This document shows positions 1 through 11,314 of a stretch of 64,000 bases of DNA, piece after piece. The notes beneath the pieces were generated by a model, which saw nothing but the letters and a program-made list of their open reading frames with translations, searched no databases and was not told where the DNA came from. Both the position numbers and the translations under genes were made by a program. This DNA is from Adiantum capillus-veneris (Eukaryota; Streptophyta; Polypodiopsida; Polypodiales; Pteridaceae): contig CM043964.1 of NCBI GenBank assembly GCA_014529385.2, positions 8,815,497-8,879,496 of the forward strand, given 5' to 3'. Numbering within the stretch: position 1 is the stretch's first letter; each line of letters opens with the position of its first letter.

Positions 1-134
1 GCTCCTTTGAACTTTGTAAATGTACATTTGAAATATTTTAATATAATGATGGGAGTATATAGAGCTGTGGGTTTTTCCCTTGAGCCCCCAAGGGTTTTTT
101 TATCCACAGATAGGGACCTTCATTTGAGTGGGGC
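1..134 (+). mobile_element. Copia-type element, 3' internal end (truncated by window edge)
   Basis: This stretch closely matches the sequence just before the LTR at 43619, including the run around GTATATAGAGCTGTGGG. It contains the hairpin-forming motif CCCTTG...CAAGGG (77-94) that also precedes the two other Copia-type 3' LTRs in this window. A purine-rich GAGTGGGG lies just before the LTR and may be the polypurine tract. The rest of the element lies left of the window. No coding sequence is recognisable in it. Confidence 0.65.
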
Positions 135-306
135 TGTTGAGATATATATAGTATCTCTATATATAGCACCCTGGTCCCCTCTATATAAACTCATCTTGTG
201 TGATCAGTTGACACACTTTGGGGTTTGCATATCTGGAGTCGCCTTGCTCTCTCTCTCTCTCTCTCCCTCTGTCATCTCTTGTCTCAGTTTTCCTCCCTCG
301 TCAACA
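135..306 (+). repeat. Copia-type 3' LTR (172 bp)
   Basis: The LTR begins TGTTGAG and ends GTCAACA, the TG...CA ends expected of LTRs. It is short like the 140-143 bp LTRs at 19076, 24421 and 43619. A TATA-like CTATATAAA (181-189) and a CT-rich tail (246-300) fit an LTR promoter and R/U5 region. It shares the pieces CACTTTGGGGTT and GGTCCCCTCTATATA with the LTR at 43619, so the two belong to one family. No partner LTR is in the window. Confidence 0.7.
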
Positions 307-1288
307 TTATAGACCTCACAAACATGAATTCTAGAGTGGTATAGTTGCAAAAAGTTGAAAAAAGCCAAAAACAGTACCCGTTTTTTCACACAGTTTAGGT
401 TGTGAAATGTTGTGCAAGGACAAGGTTAAAGATGGAATTGATATTCTAAAAAAATTTCGAGTTTTTTTCAGCTCATGAGACAACTTTCTAGACAGATAGC
501 ACCTCAAAATCCATTTTGAAACTCTTGATATAATTCAAGGAAAATGGTCACTTAACAGGACATAAAAGTGGCCCAGAACATAAAAGTGTCCCATTACCAA
601 CCTAGTGTTAACACCAATAGGCCACTCTCCCTAAGGTCCGTGACCCAAAATCCTACCCAAAAACACCTGGTGCAAAATCACGTAGGATGTCTGACAGGTT
701 TTTGCAGGTCATCGTTTCTGAAAACTAAGGTGCGTAATGTGTAGCTCTACTCAATACAAACGCGTGGATATGCTGAAATGCAAAAACAGACACCGTATGC
801 TGACTAAATCACTAGAAATAGCTCGCAGTTCAATCTCGTGAAGCGGAGCCGTACATGCGCAATGTAGGTGTTGGTGTGTAGATCTCTCCGGGGGCAACAC
901 GCTGCACTTCTACGCACTCGATTCTGACCACTAGTGTGCGCATAGCGTCAAGATAAACTCTCACTCTCTCTCGTACACAGAATACGCTTCTCACAGACAC
1001 TTCATAAAATGAACTAAGGGGTTTTTCTCATTAAGGTCAAAATTTGGTATAAATACCTTCCAAATACAATATTTCATGTTCCAAAGTAAAATCCTACTCA
1101 GTATACTGGCAAAAATAATATACAAAATTGGAAACTTCTGCAAGCACCAAGTGTTTACAAATGAAATTATAGGTTTTTTTCTTAATCAGGGAATGACTAC
1201 ATAGGATCTCTTTCTTTTCGTATTACGCCAGTCTCCAGTTGAATGTGGCCGCCAGTCTTTTGCTAACAATCTTTGACATAGGGGGATT
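307..1288. repeat. Gene-less stretch with probable worn LTR of the giant-element family
   Basis: No ORF of interest. About 640-1010 aligns by eye in patches with the LTRs of element A (38142-39096). Shared pieces include GCAAAAACAGACA, AAATAGCTCG and a C/T-rich end with AAGATAAA...CTCACTCTCT. The match is patchy and no LTR ends are visible, so this looks like an old fragment. The flanks (307-640 and 1010-1288) show nothing I can name. Confidence 0.4.
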
Positions 1289-2017
1289 GTGCGTAGTATT
1301 GCACATACATGCAATGAGCCTTTGATAGCCACTTTTCCTTACTTCAATGGAGGAAGCATTCAGAAAATGATGCACAGTCTACCTTTTGAGAAAGATACCT
1401 TTAGCCGAATTGTGAAGAAGGAAGAGAAAGATGGCACAGGTTCAAGTAAAGGTAAGCTAACTAAGATGAATCAAAGAGAATTAACTCGAGTCATGGCCTT
1501 TGCGAACAATCTACCAAATATCATAGCTGCCTTAGCACACACAATGGCCTATACCCATCAATTCGGCGTTGTTCAATGTGACCTGCATCCTTTCAATGTT
1601 ATGCTGGATTTTACTAGGGATTCAAATCCTTGAGTTGGCATCATTTATTAGGGATTAGCAATAATGTCTACATTAGAGAGGCGAAAATCACTCAATTGTT
1701 GTCAAAGCAAAGCCCATAAGCCTAAACCTTGGATTTCTCTAGAGCTATTGAAGGGCACACATATTGACCATGTGTATATCAGAGGGGTTGATGTCTATGC
1801 ATTAGCATGGCTTATTGATCAAATTTTCAAGTTTTGTAGAGAGTTGTCTATGGAATACAATACCGATTGGCTAGCATTTCATTCACCAAGTGAAGCATAC
1901 CATATTCAAGAGATTGTAAAATCTGGGTATCTTCTACAAGAAAAGAATAAAAAATCATTTGAAGAATTATATGCAGACTTAAACCACATGCACTTGGATG
2001 GGAATAACTGTCTGTGA
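1289..2017 (+). pseudogene. Protein-kinase-like pseudogene
   Basis: Two ORFs in the same frame (1289-1633 and 1664-2017) are separated by stop codons. The first ends with a kinase catalytic-loop look-alike, VVQCDLHPFNVML, in which the D and N of the HxDxxxxN pattern are present but the usual H is Q. Directly after the stop the reading frame gives VGII-x-x-GLA, which resembles the metal-binding DWG/DFG segment with its D and W codons mutated. The second ORF starts near an activation-segment-like WISLELLKG and a VDVYALAWL segment like the kinase F helix. The N-lobe (glycine loop, lysine) is not seen. I infer a dead kinase fold, possibly captured by a transposon. The family is uncertain. Confidence 0.5.
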
Positions 2018-2731
2018 GATGATGCGAGTCTTTTATTGAGTAAAACTCTTTTGCCTTGTAGCAAGATGTTAGCTATCAAAAGTGTAACTTTCTTTTGGTT
2101 GGTCATCAAAGATGTATTTCTTTTGTCGGTAATTACACTAAATCTTTGTTGATTCCTTTTCAAGGCAAGCTCAAAATCTAGCTAAGATTCTTTAGAAATT
2201 TGGAAAACACCCTCTATTGGAGCTTGTAAACCCTTTTTTTTATATGGTTAAAGTGTTTTATATGCTCAAGTCTCAAAGAGTTTTATATGCTTCAATCCTT
2301 TTTTTTGGGTTATACTCAAAATTTTGAGTGGTAATGCTGTATCAACTCAATTACAAATATACATTAAATCTTAAGCCGTAGGTTTTCTTGAAAGAATCAA
2401 AGATTCCTTTCTTTTCAAGTTTTTTTGTGAAGTAGCAGACACGGACATTGTGAGTGCAGATGTAGTTACAAATTATGTAGTTGTTTGCAAGTATTTTTGT
2501 TTATGAATGGGGCTTTTCTTTACACATAAGGAGACTAGGGTATGGCCATCAAAGAGATTTTGATTAACCTCAATGAAGGGACAGGGCAAAAAAACACACT
2601 TGGTTTTGTTATGGGGAGAGAGGGAGATTAGAGAAGAGATTGACTCTCGTGGTTTGGCTTCAAATAACTATAGATTTCTAGGAGGCTCACACATGTTACC
2701 AATAAGTTAAAAACAAGAAGAGATATGGAAG
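2018..2731. other. Gene-less, AT-rich spacer
   Basis: No ORF, RNA gene or clear repeat recognised. Short overlapping direct repeats such as TTTTATATGC occur at about 2257-2295. Confidence 0.3.
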
Positions 2732-3463
2732 GTGACCAATGATGAGGTGACAATAGAGTACAAAATTGGTGTTGCATCCCCTGCAAAGCACCATAGGGTA
2801 GATTCTAGTGGTGCATCTAATGAGGTAGATGGGAGATTCTCAACGTGTCAGGTAGCAACAAGTGAGACATGTCCCTTTCGTTACTCGCTTGATGCTTCTG
2901 TGGAAGAGAGAGAAGGAGAAGTTCGTATGAAGATCATTCTTGCTACATGCTCCCAAGTCAAGAAGTGGGAACGAGATGTGAAGAGTGTTAAAGAGAAGTT
3001 GCAATTCAAAGGGCACTCTGATAGGTTTACTCTCATGTCAAAGGATAAAGATGGGAGGGCTCTGTTTCAGATCTGGTGCAAAGAATGTGAGATTGCATAT
3101 GGACAAGGAGGTCCAGATACCATATACAATTTTATGAATTCACACTTAAAGACCATAAGTCAAATGCGATCCATGGGGCTCCATGAAGAAAAAAGGTCGG
3201 ACTCCCACACTGCAAGCCTAGAGGATCAGATTATTACTAGAAACAAAGAGAAGGTGGTTGAGGCAATGGAGGAGGTCAATGCATTTGCAGAAGAGAGGAA
3301 ATCAGAATTTGAATTGGTGCTTGAGACAATTGTTGACTATATTTCTACCTCTAAAGTCTTTACAAAGTGCAATGTTGATGGAAAATGGATCCCCCTATTT
3401 CCAAAGACAGGGTCTATCAAACAATGCATGATAGAGCACACAAAGTCAAAGGTGCATATTTAG
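2732..3463 (+). pseudogene. Decayed transposase-like gene, N-terminal segment
   Basis: A 243-residue ORF without a family I can name with certainty. It holds a KWERDVKSVKEKL helix-like region and a possible zinc site in WCKECEIAYGQGG...FMNSHLKT (C-x2-C with later H). This layout recalls a BED/THAP-like DNA-binding end of a transposase. It is followed by a run reading APSSHEGTKKVGRPSKFPVPDDHEKEL and then by CAGGTAAAT at about 3573, which looks like a splice donor. It lies about 0.7 kb after the kinase-like pseudogene and before more segments of the same apparent gene. Confidence 0.4.
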
Positions 3464-4264
3464 GCTGGTGCTCCAAGTTCGCACGAAGGGACAAAGAAGG
3501 TTGGTCGTCCAAGTAAGTTCCCGGTACCTGATGACCATGAGAAGGAGTTGACTGGATTTTTCAAACCAATCTCAGGTAAATTGCACTATTGACACTTTTA
3601 TTAGTATCATAGATCTTTTGTTGAGAAGCTTGATGAATGTGTGTTGTCCTTGCTAGTATGTTCCGGGAAGTCATCAATTGCACCAGAAAGAAATGAAGGT
3701 GAAGGTATGCCATTCTAAGTACCTCTCTGTCTTTTTCTTGTACCACTTCTGAAGCAGTTTTTGATAAAAAAGACTTTTGTTGTTCTTTGTTTTCCTTTTT
3801 TTCCAAATAGAAGAAAAGATATATTCAACACTATGATGGGGATTTTGGCAAAAATCATTCACATCTAGAGGAAAACACAATTGAACTAAAACCATTTTTA
3901 GATGATAGTAGAGGGGGGGCAAATTGGTTTTGTGAACCAAACACCATAGCAACGTTATATAAAGATCAATGCGTCATCAACATATCTGGAACTTTTTGTC
4001 ATAAAAATTGTAGCAGAGTAAGCATACTGGGAATACCATTTGATGGGCTAATGTGTTCAAACTGTGCCTCCATTCCCAAGGAATGATGTTTTCGGATGAG
4101 AGTCTATCACCAATCCTAGGCAACACAAAGTTGAGGGCTTGGAGACACAGGTTTTGTCAGAAGACTCGATTACATGACTAACTCAGAGATTCTTGGCATA
4201 GCACGATCTAGGTGTATCCTAGTTCAAAGACTTAAGAAGAAAATGTCGTTCACAAAAACCAAAG

Positions 4265-4540
4265 TTGCAGCATGCATTAAGTGTAAGAGTCAGGAACCTT
4301 CATGATACTGTCTTTCAAGCTTTGGGAAGAGGAGATATGAAAAAATTTTGCATGGATATAATCAATGCGCACAACCTTGGTTTGTTTGAGGGAAAGAAAG
4401 CATTGTGGAGATTTCTCATGGATATCTTGCAAAACATTGGAAGAGATCCCCGAGGCAAGAGATACTCTGACACAACAAAGAGTCTCTTTGAAGCTGTAAA
4501 ATTGTGGGGAGGTAAAGAATGCACAACTTTATCTCTTTGA
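4265..4540 (+). pseudogene. Decayed transposase-like gene, second segment
   Basis: A 91-residue ORF, mostly helical in composition (LHDTVFQALGRGDMKKFCMDIINAH). It lies between the putative DNA-binding segment and the core-like segment at 4680 and runs the same way, so it is probably an exon of the same gene. On its own it matches no family I recognise. The sequence from 3590 to 4264 between the segments is AT-rich and intron-like. Confidence 0.3.
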
Positions 4541-4679
4541 ACCTTGGGGGACCTCATATTTCAACCACCATGAGGGAAACAAGTAAGTCCATATGCTATA
4601 AAACAACGGCGGTCAGGGAGGATATATTTCAACATGTGGCTGAGGTTTACAAGCATCAAAGGGTAGAAACAACATCCCC

Positions 4680-5387
4680 ATGGCCAGTGTTCCTCTTATT
4701 ATTGCTCAAGATGAAACTGTTATAAAGAGGGTGTTCAAGTGCAATGCAAGGGATGATGAACTTGTCGGCTTTTCTGGAAGGAAACAAGAACACAATTGTG
4801 TACCAGATTTTGTGGTGGTCGTTGGTTCTGGTGAAGCCGGGTACAACCTTGTTGAGGCATTCCACGCTAATATTATTGCTCCCTATGCACAGGTTCTTAT
4901 TGCAAATCCACTTATTCATTGTCTACCAAAGCTTGTCTTGGTGGTCCAGTTGACATGTAATCAATTTAACTTGAATTTTATCAAAGCGCAATGGGATGCA
5001 GTAGCATTGCTTTGGAATCCTCATCTTAAAAACATTGTAGGTCCTTTGATTGGTCATGCTTGTGATGCGTATGCTCGAAGAAGGAAACTCATGAGAGATG
5101 ACTATACTTCTCAAGTGGGTATTCGATTCTCTATTACTTGAAAGGGGTGGCCATTAATAGCGAGCATAGATTATGATGGAAGTATCTTGGGATTGCATGA
5201 CTTGAACTTCATTCATAATGGGAAAAAGTTGGTTAACCCTTTAGATAATGCTTCTAGAAGACTTGTCCTTGGCAAGGACATAGCTACATTGAATCATGTT
5301 GCTCTTGTATATCAACATTTTAAGGTTGATGAGCATGGATTGCAAGAGGGTGATGTGGAGAGAAAGGACAGGCAAAACTGGAGATAG
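4680..5387 (+). pseudogene. Decayed transposase-like gene, core segment
   Basis: One frame with a single in-frame TGA at 5139-5141. The start reads IAQDETVIKRVFKCNARDDE followed by LVGFSG. This resembles the DE(M/T).I...YD...D..VGF pattern of P-element/THAP9-type transposase cores, and of related uncharacterised proteins in animals and algae. After the stop the frame continues with GWPLIASIDYDGSILGLHDL, then DPLD-like NPLDNASRRLVLGKDIATLNH and a closing DVERKDRQNW. In my recollection such D...KDRQNW segments recur in this protein group. The stop and the missing neighbours show it is not functional. The superfamily assignment is an inference from short motifs. Confidence 0.45.
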
Positions 5388-5684
5388 TCCAAAGATTGGC
5401 AGGACGTAAGGTGTAAGCACGTCTAAAGGATTTGCACATTGGAAGTCAATTTTAGCAAGAAAGAACACTTGTAACAGAAATGTGTCTTTCAATAGTAGAT
5501 TCATTTATAGTGATATTTTTTTGTCTCCAACTCTCTCATTATTTGAGAGAGTAAAAGCTTCCGGCAAGGTTTCTTCTTTTTCAGGTACTCAGTGTTTAAA
5601 CAATGTATCATTCTTTATGTTTTCCATTAAAATAAGACAATAGTTATTCATTTTGTAAGAAATATCTAACATTGTTTTCTCAGG

Positions 5685-6149
5685 ATGTGGTGCACATGGA
5701 TCATGAAACAAGCGATATACACTCTCAAGGAGAATTTCATAAGCAAAGAAACATTCCTTGATATTCAGGTCTCTTTCCACTTTATAGTTCTTCCAATCAA
5801 GCTATTTAGAGAAAAGTATACACATCTAGAAGTTCCTTTGTCTGCAACGGGGTCAGACACTTGTGGAAATTTCTTTAGCAAAGTTGGCGGTATGGTTAGA
5901 AATGAGAGGAGTTATGATAGAGTTGATTTGTTAAGCAGTGCTGGTGTGCTAAATAGGATCGTCGAGATTCAATCAAGCTCGATGCTTGTTTTTCTAGCAG
6001 CACACTCTAAGCAAGAAAGCATATGGAATGTAATGAATCATGTACTTGGCATTCCATTTGCTAATCTTGGTGACTACATGTCCGTATCTTGTGATGGGGA
6101 CATAGTACGAGCTTTAAGAGAGGGATTTTGTGAAGCGAAGGATGTGTGA
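5685..6149 (+). pseudogene. Decayed transposase-like gene, C-terminal core
   Basis: ORF in the same frame as 4680-5387 and continuous with 6219-6527 apart from a TGA at 6147-6149. The stretch GSDTCGNFFSKVGGMVRNER followed later by LNRIVEIQ resembles the GS..CE.FF......N.......L.RI..IQ pattern near the end of P-like transposase relatives. The TTTTCTCAG immediately before 5685 is a plausible splice acceptor and CAGGTACTC at about 5583 a plausible donor. Together these support a multi-exon gene that has decayed. Confidence 0.4.
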
Positions 6150-6218
6150 AAAATTCTAGGCATTCACGATATCTCTTGGTACCATAACACATGGCAAGAG
6201 AGAGATCTTGAAGATATA

Positions 6219-6960
6219 ATGGTTGCCAATGCCGATGACCAAAATTTGGATTATGGAGTTTTTGATGACCTTCCTCTTGAGATAGAGGAAGGTGCAAATG
6301 AGTTGAGCACATGTGACAAAGATGACGTGATAGTCTCAGAATGTGAGCTATGCCATGCGTTTGATGAGATAGTTGATGAAGAGGAGAAAGTTCAGAGCCA
6401 GTTATGTTCTTTTGTAGAGATAGATGTCAAGAAAATGCGTAAGAGTACTCTTGTGAGTCAGCTAAATGGAAATTCAACTTTGTCTAAGGACAGACTAACA
6501 AGGGTGAAAAGTGGGATTATTCTTTAATGGATAAAAAGATCAGGTTTCAAATAGGAACTTCTCTTGTAGTAGGCTCAGATTGTGCTGTTTTATTTGAGGG
6601 TTTGTCTTCCAAAGATGACACAAGGTGCAAGAGGAAAGGAAAGATCTGTAGCACTAGTGAAGGTGAAGATAAAGGTACATGGTATCTTGGAAGAGTTGTG
6701 TGTATGAGAAGAAAAGTGGGAGTTGCTATGAAAGAGACCAGGGGTCCTATTGATCTTCTTGACTGACCTGCAAATGTAGAGATACATCTTGCATGGTATC
6801 AAAAAGCTAAGGGTGCAAGGAGCTATACATACAATCTTGTGGACAATCAATGTGTATCCTTGGAGTCTATAATTTCACTTTCAAACTTGACGTATGATTT
6901 GGAGACTAAGAAATACTAGGTTGATGCTAAGGACTACGAGGTCTTCAATGAATAGGTGAA
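6219..6960 (+). pseudogene. Decayed transposase-like gene, C-terminal tail
   Basis: Acidic ORF (6219-6527) containing SECELCH and KSTLVSQLNGNSTLSKDRL, followed by a frame change at a TAATG overlap (6524-6529). The next ORF reads through GTWYLGRVVCMRRK and RGPIDL. After a TGA at 6764-6766 it continues with PANVEIHLAWYQKAKGARSY. This tail is the likely 3' end of the transposase-like gene. Several stops and one frameshift make it non-functional. Confidence 0.35.
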
Positions 6961-8500
6961 AGGTAAATTGCCTTCAATTGTAAATTAGGTTCAAGCATGT
7001 GCAAGAGAAAAGTTCATGGGATTGGTTTGTACAATAAAGAGCTATATTTATTTTCTAATTCTAAGAGTAACTATTTTGAATCTTACAGGTTGATACTTAT
7101 GCTGGATGCAAGTGGCAAAGATGAGGAATGACTACGCTTTGAAAATATTGACCTAGAACTGTGCTGAGTACCATAGGAGTACTTGCATAAAAATACGATG
7201 TGCTCTATGAAAGATGTTTGTCCGACATGGCATGTGGACTAGTGAAACATTGATTAAAGGGTGCACATTTGGTTTAGGAATCTCTCTTCAGACATTTCAA
7301 TTTGATGTTTTGATTTATGTATTTTATGTACGCGGTAGCCATATGACATGGACATGCCATTTTGTTGATTGTGTAGTATGAGAAGCATGACATACTAGCA
7401 CTTGGAATGTAGTTTGATTTTGAGGGTTCTTAAGTTGATTTGGTGGGCTACTTTTATGTCTTCATTTTGTGTTTGTTTTGTACATGATCGCCTATCGATG
7501 TGGACATGGATTTTTAGTAATCGTGTGATTAGACTATGTGATTGAAGGTTTCCTATGTACTATGATATGCAGGTCATATAACCACTTTGAAGTTAGATTA
7601 CTTTGACTCTATTGAAAATGTGCTTGATTTTAATGTGTAAGATAATCCTTAAATCCCATGTGGGAGCCCAAGATGAGGTGGACAGTTTTTTTGGAAAAAG
7701 AAATTATGTGATGAAAATCCCATGTGGGAGCCAAAGAAAAGGGTATGTTGATTTTTTTTGAGAAAGAGGTCTCCGTACAAAGGAGACTCTTGTGAAACTT
7801 TTAAGATTTATATTTTATGTACAAATGCATAATTAAATAAATATGGTGCTTGTTTAAAAGTTGCATTTTGCTTAAGCATAGATATGCATTCATATCACAT
7901 TTAATTGTTTTTGTTCAAAAAGGTTAATCTTTTAATGGGTTGTTTTGTAATGTGTTTTGATTTGATGAGTGAAGTTTTTCATAGTTGTTTAAGAGTATGC
8001 ATTATTTGTTATTTAGATAATAATCCATTTTATATGTGTGGTTTAAATCCCATGTGGGAAGCCTACTAAGCAGGTGGCTAGTAGCACATGTTATGAAATT
8101 GAGATTTGTATCAGTTCACAAGGTAAACGCTATTTGTTTTTTGACAAATTACATTGAAACGATTGGTTTATTTTAATTTAGTATTCATTATATTTGTTGC
8201 TTTTCATGGTTTGTTCTTTTAACATCTATTGCAAATGAAAACACACTACAATGGACACTTTTGTTCATTTGCAGTTCAACATGTATTTTTGCAAAAGCAT
8301 GTGCTTCTAAAATTGTTATGTTACTAGTAGACATAAAATAGTGGGTCATTACATTCCATACGAAATCCGTATTACGGGGGATGGCTCATTGCGAGAATGT
8401 CCGCATCTTGTCCATATGTAGGGGGTAGGTTAGCAAGTAAGATACAATACATAGGGGGGGTTCTCTAATTTTGATGCATGCAGGTGACATCCTCCCATTA
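6961..8500. other. Gene-less stretch with short palindromic repeats
   Basis: No ORF of note. The motif AATCCCATGTGGGA, whose arms TCCCA/TGGGA are complementary, occurs three times (about 7651, 7718 and 8046). The stretch may be the 3' terminal region of the transposase-like element, but no terminal inverted repeats were found. Confidence 0.35.
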
Positions 8501-8818
8501 CTAATAGTTAATCCCCTGGAGATCGTATCCCTCGAATTCTAAGGTTGGTGGTCCTTCTTTTGCAGCCATATCTGGAATTATGGTATTTACTTCTAACCCC
8601 CATTTCTCTATCACTTCAGGGTTTTCGACTTGTAAATACTGAGTTCCGTTTCTATCTATGTACATTTTTCCTTGTTTGTTTGCCCTGATTTCTTCTTCGA
8701 ACTCAATACCATGGTCATCAATGCGAATAGCGTACTCTTCGTTAGGATCCAGGTAAACCTGAGCTCCATGGAGATTAGTTTTATAAAAAGAGAGTATATT
8801 ATTATAGCGCATTGTCAT
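8501..8818 (-). pseudogene. Gag N-terminal fragment of giant element C
   Basis: A 105-residue ORF. Its segment MYIDRNGTQYLQVENPEVIEKWG lines up with VVDKYGREYRVVESTNP in the Gag N-termini of elements A (47263-47937) and B (34071-34337). As in A and B, it is on the minus strand and is preceded, on its own strand, by a long leader with palindromes and then an LTR-like region. The rest of gag is missing to the left. The function of this N-terminal Gag domain is unknown to me. Confidence 0.5.
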
Positions 8819-8900
8819 TCCGGTTTCCCCGGGGGGTTCACTATATTTAAGACCACTACTATATCACGTGCGTTCAGGCTCTTTTTCTAAAATCCCTATG

Positions 8901-9075
8901 CTGTGAATTTTGAAGGAAATATAATGAACCCTTTTCTTTTAAATTTTGTAATTTTTTTTTAGATTTGTAAAAAACATATCCTTATGTAAATTTATTTCTG
9001 TAAGTTTTAAGGGATTTAAATACCCTTCTGTTGAACTCACATGATAGGTTACATCCTATGTAAGGTGAACCCCTC
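8901..9075. repeat. Direct repeat, copy 1 (partner at 12270-12441)
   Basis: About 170 bp that align almost throughout with 12270-12441. Shared anchors are ATATAATG near the start, TTTAAATACCCTTCTGTTGA in the middle, and GATAG.TTACAT near the end. The copies bracket the leader and LTR-like region of element C. They may be short LTRs of another element or a duplication. Confidence 0.55.
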
Positions 9076-9757
9076 GGGCCGCTTTCCAAGTGAGTCGAAT
9101 AAGAAGACATCAGTTGAATCAGAAAAAGTGCCTGAGACTTCTTCAAGAATAGTGTGCAAGGAATTTCCTTGATTCACGCTTTCTTCAGTGTATACTCTAT
9201 TGGAGGTTTGTCCAACTATGCCCTAATTTCCTAGTACATGACCAGATCTAAGGTTCATAAAGACTTGTGAAGCCCTGGATAGAGTACTTACCGTCGGATT
9301 GACTTGTTGTCAATTTCTACTTGCCCTGATTGCAACTTCTGTCAAGTTGTTGATTCCTTGTCTGCAACCTGATTCCTGTATCAAAGTCAAGTTGCCGATT
9401 CCTCGTCTGCAACCTAATTCCTGTATCAAAGTCAAGTTGCTGATTCCTCGTCTGCAACCTGATTCTTGTATCAATTTTGATCAAGTTAGTTATTCTATCA
9501 CAAAGGCTGTGTAATTTTTGCTAACTATTGTGATTGGTCTCTGTGCATCACTTCAATTCGAGCTATTTTATTCAGCAGTTGAAATTTTCAGACTCGACTT
9601 TGAAAAAAATCAAAGAATTAATTTGCAACCTGGGAACTAAGTGAACATGTACCAATTTGGATCCGATTGAACCCAAAATTTCCCAATGGCTTTGTATTAT
9701 GCTAGTCTAACACTATACAAGTTCAAAAGTAAAAAATGGTATCTCTCTGTAGCAGTA

Positions 9758-10745
9758 GTAAATAATTGCAATTATTTACTATTGTCAACTTTTTACACTT
9801 TTTGGCTTGGTTTTCCAAGTATACAACCTTTTAAGATCCTTGGACAAGTTTCAACAAGTTTGGACAAAATTATCAACTGTTTTATGTTAGCAGACTTTGA
9901 TTTCAAGAATCTCGCTTAAGTCTCAATTTTGTGATCCTAATTTCACCAAAATTGATTTGTGTGGTCTACTTGATATTTTTGATCTTGTGGTATGATAAAA
10001 CAAGATTGTCAATTTTTGAAGCAGATGTAAATAATCACGATTATTTACTCTAGCTATTTCTTGCAAGTTACTGTCTCAATGTTGACACAGATCTGTTAAG
10101 CACTTCAACCTAAGGTCTCTAGCCAAGTTTCATCAAGTTTGGACTATTTTTGGTCAAATGGTCATCAGTTTTGTGTCCGTAGATCGCCTTTGCAATTTTG
10201 GTCACAATTTTCAATCCAATGATCCAAATCTTACCAACTTTGATTTGTGGGCTTATTACAATATGGTAAAACTAGTGGTATGCTAACTTATTCAAAAAAG
10301 TTAAAGAATGGGGCAAATGTAAATAATCGCGATTATTTACAACTGGCAACTTTTTGCATCTTTTTGGAAAAGTGAGCATGTACACATGTGTATCACATCA
10401 ATATAAGCCTATGAATCAAATTTCATTGAGTTGCGACACTCAAGTTTTAGAAAGTCAGTACAAACTTTAGTTTTTTACAAAGTTTTTTATCAATTTGGTG
10501 ATCCAAATCTTTTGTGCCTTTAAAAAAGTTGTTTGTACACATGCAATGATTCACTGGTATCAACCTTGGTCAATTTTGAGCTAAAAGTAAATAGTCATAA
10601 TTAATTACTTTATGCCCAAAATGAACAATGTTTTGCACTTTTTCAATAGACAGTCGTTTCATGAGTTATTTTAAGCCTATGAATCAAGTTAAAACTTAAT
10701 TTGGCCTAAAATATCAAGAAAAAGTAAATAATCTTTGTTTTTGCA
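9758..10745 (-). repeat. Element C leader: array of 22-bp palindromes
   Basis: Five sites at 9758, 10027, 10319, 10587 and 10724. The half-site is GTAAATAATCG followed by its reverse complement. The site at 10319 is a perfect 22-bp palindrome with a CGCG centre and the site at 9758 is perfect with a TGCA centre. The site at 10027 has one mismatch and the last two are worn. Steps are 269, 292, 268 and 137 bp. Between them recur weak copies of a phrase like AAGTTTCAACAAGTTTGGAC, so the array is an old tandem repeat in which the palindrome is best preserved. On the minus strand this lies between LTR and gag. Confidence 0.75.
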
Positions 10746-11314
10746 AACTCTTGAAATTTTTACCTCAATGTGTCCTTGAGCTTATCCACTGGTTCATACA
10801 ACTTTTAAGCATACTCTCCAGTCGGATTGAGTGGTTTGGAGTCTTTTCATGCTATTTCTAGACATAGACTTGAAATTATGCAACTTCAAATAACAACTCA
10901 CAATTCTTTTTTCCGGAGAGAGCAATGTTCTGAAATCCACCTCGGATCCTACTTACCCTACTCCTCAGTTCTCATGCAATGGGGTTGTGGAAAGTGTCCA
11001 CAAACACTCATTTTCTTGTTTTTTAAGGTATCCTGAGCATTGATCTTAAGAATTGTCTAATCTATCAATCATTCTCAAAATACTAATCTATTTATAATCC
11101 TACAATCCTAAAGGAACACAACAAGTACGATTACTTCCAAGCTTCCTCTACACAGCAAAGACGACAATTTTAAGCTATGCGGTTTCTAACAAGAAAGTTT
11201 TTACTCTAGGAGATCTTAGAGGAAGTTAAAGGATAACTTCACAAGACACTCGTGTTTTTCCCTAGTTTAGGTCTCTTCAATCCCCAGGTGTTTAACCTCA
11301 CTCCTATCTTATTG

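Noticed and set aside
9299-9514. ORF with repeated PRLQP(D/N)SCIKVKL as a repeat protein
   Set aside because: Reflects a ~57-bp direct DNA repeat (GATTCCTCGTCTGCAACCT) in the element C leader; no other coding sign.
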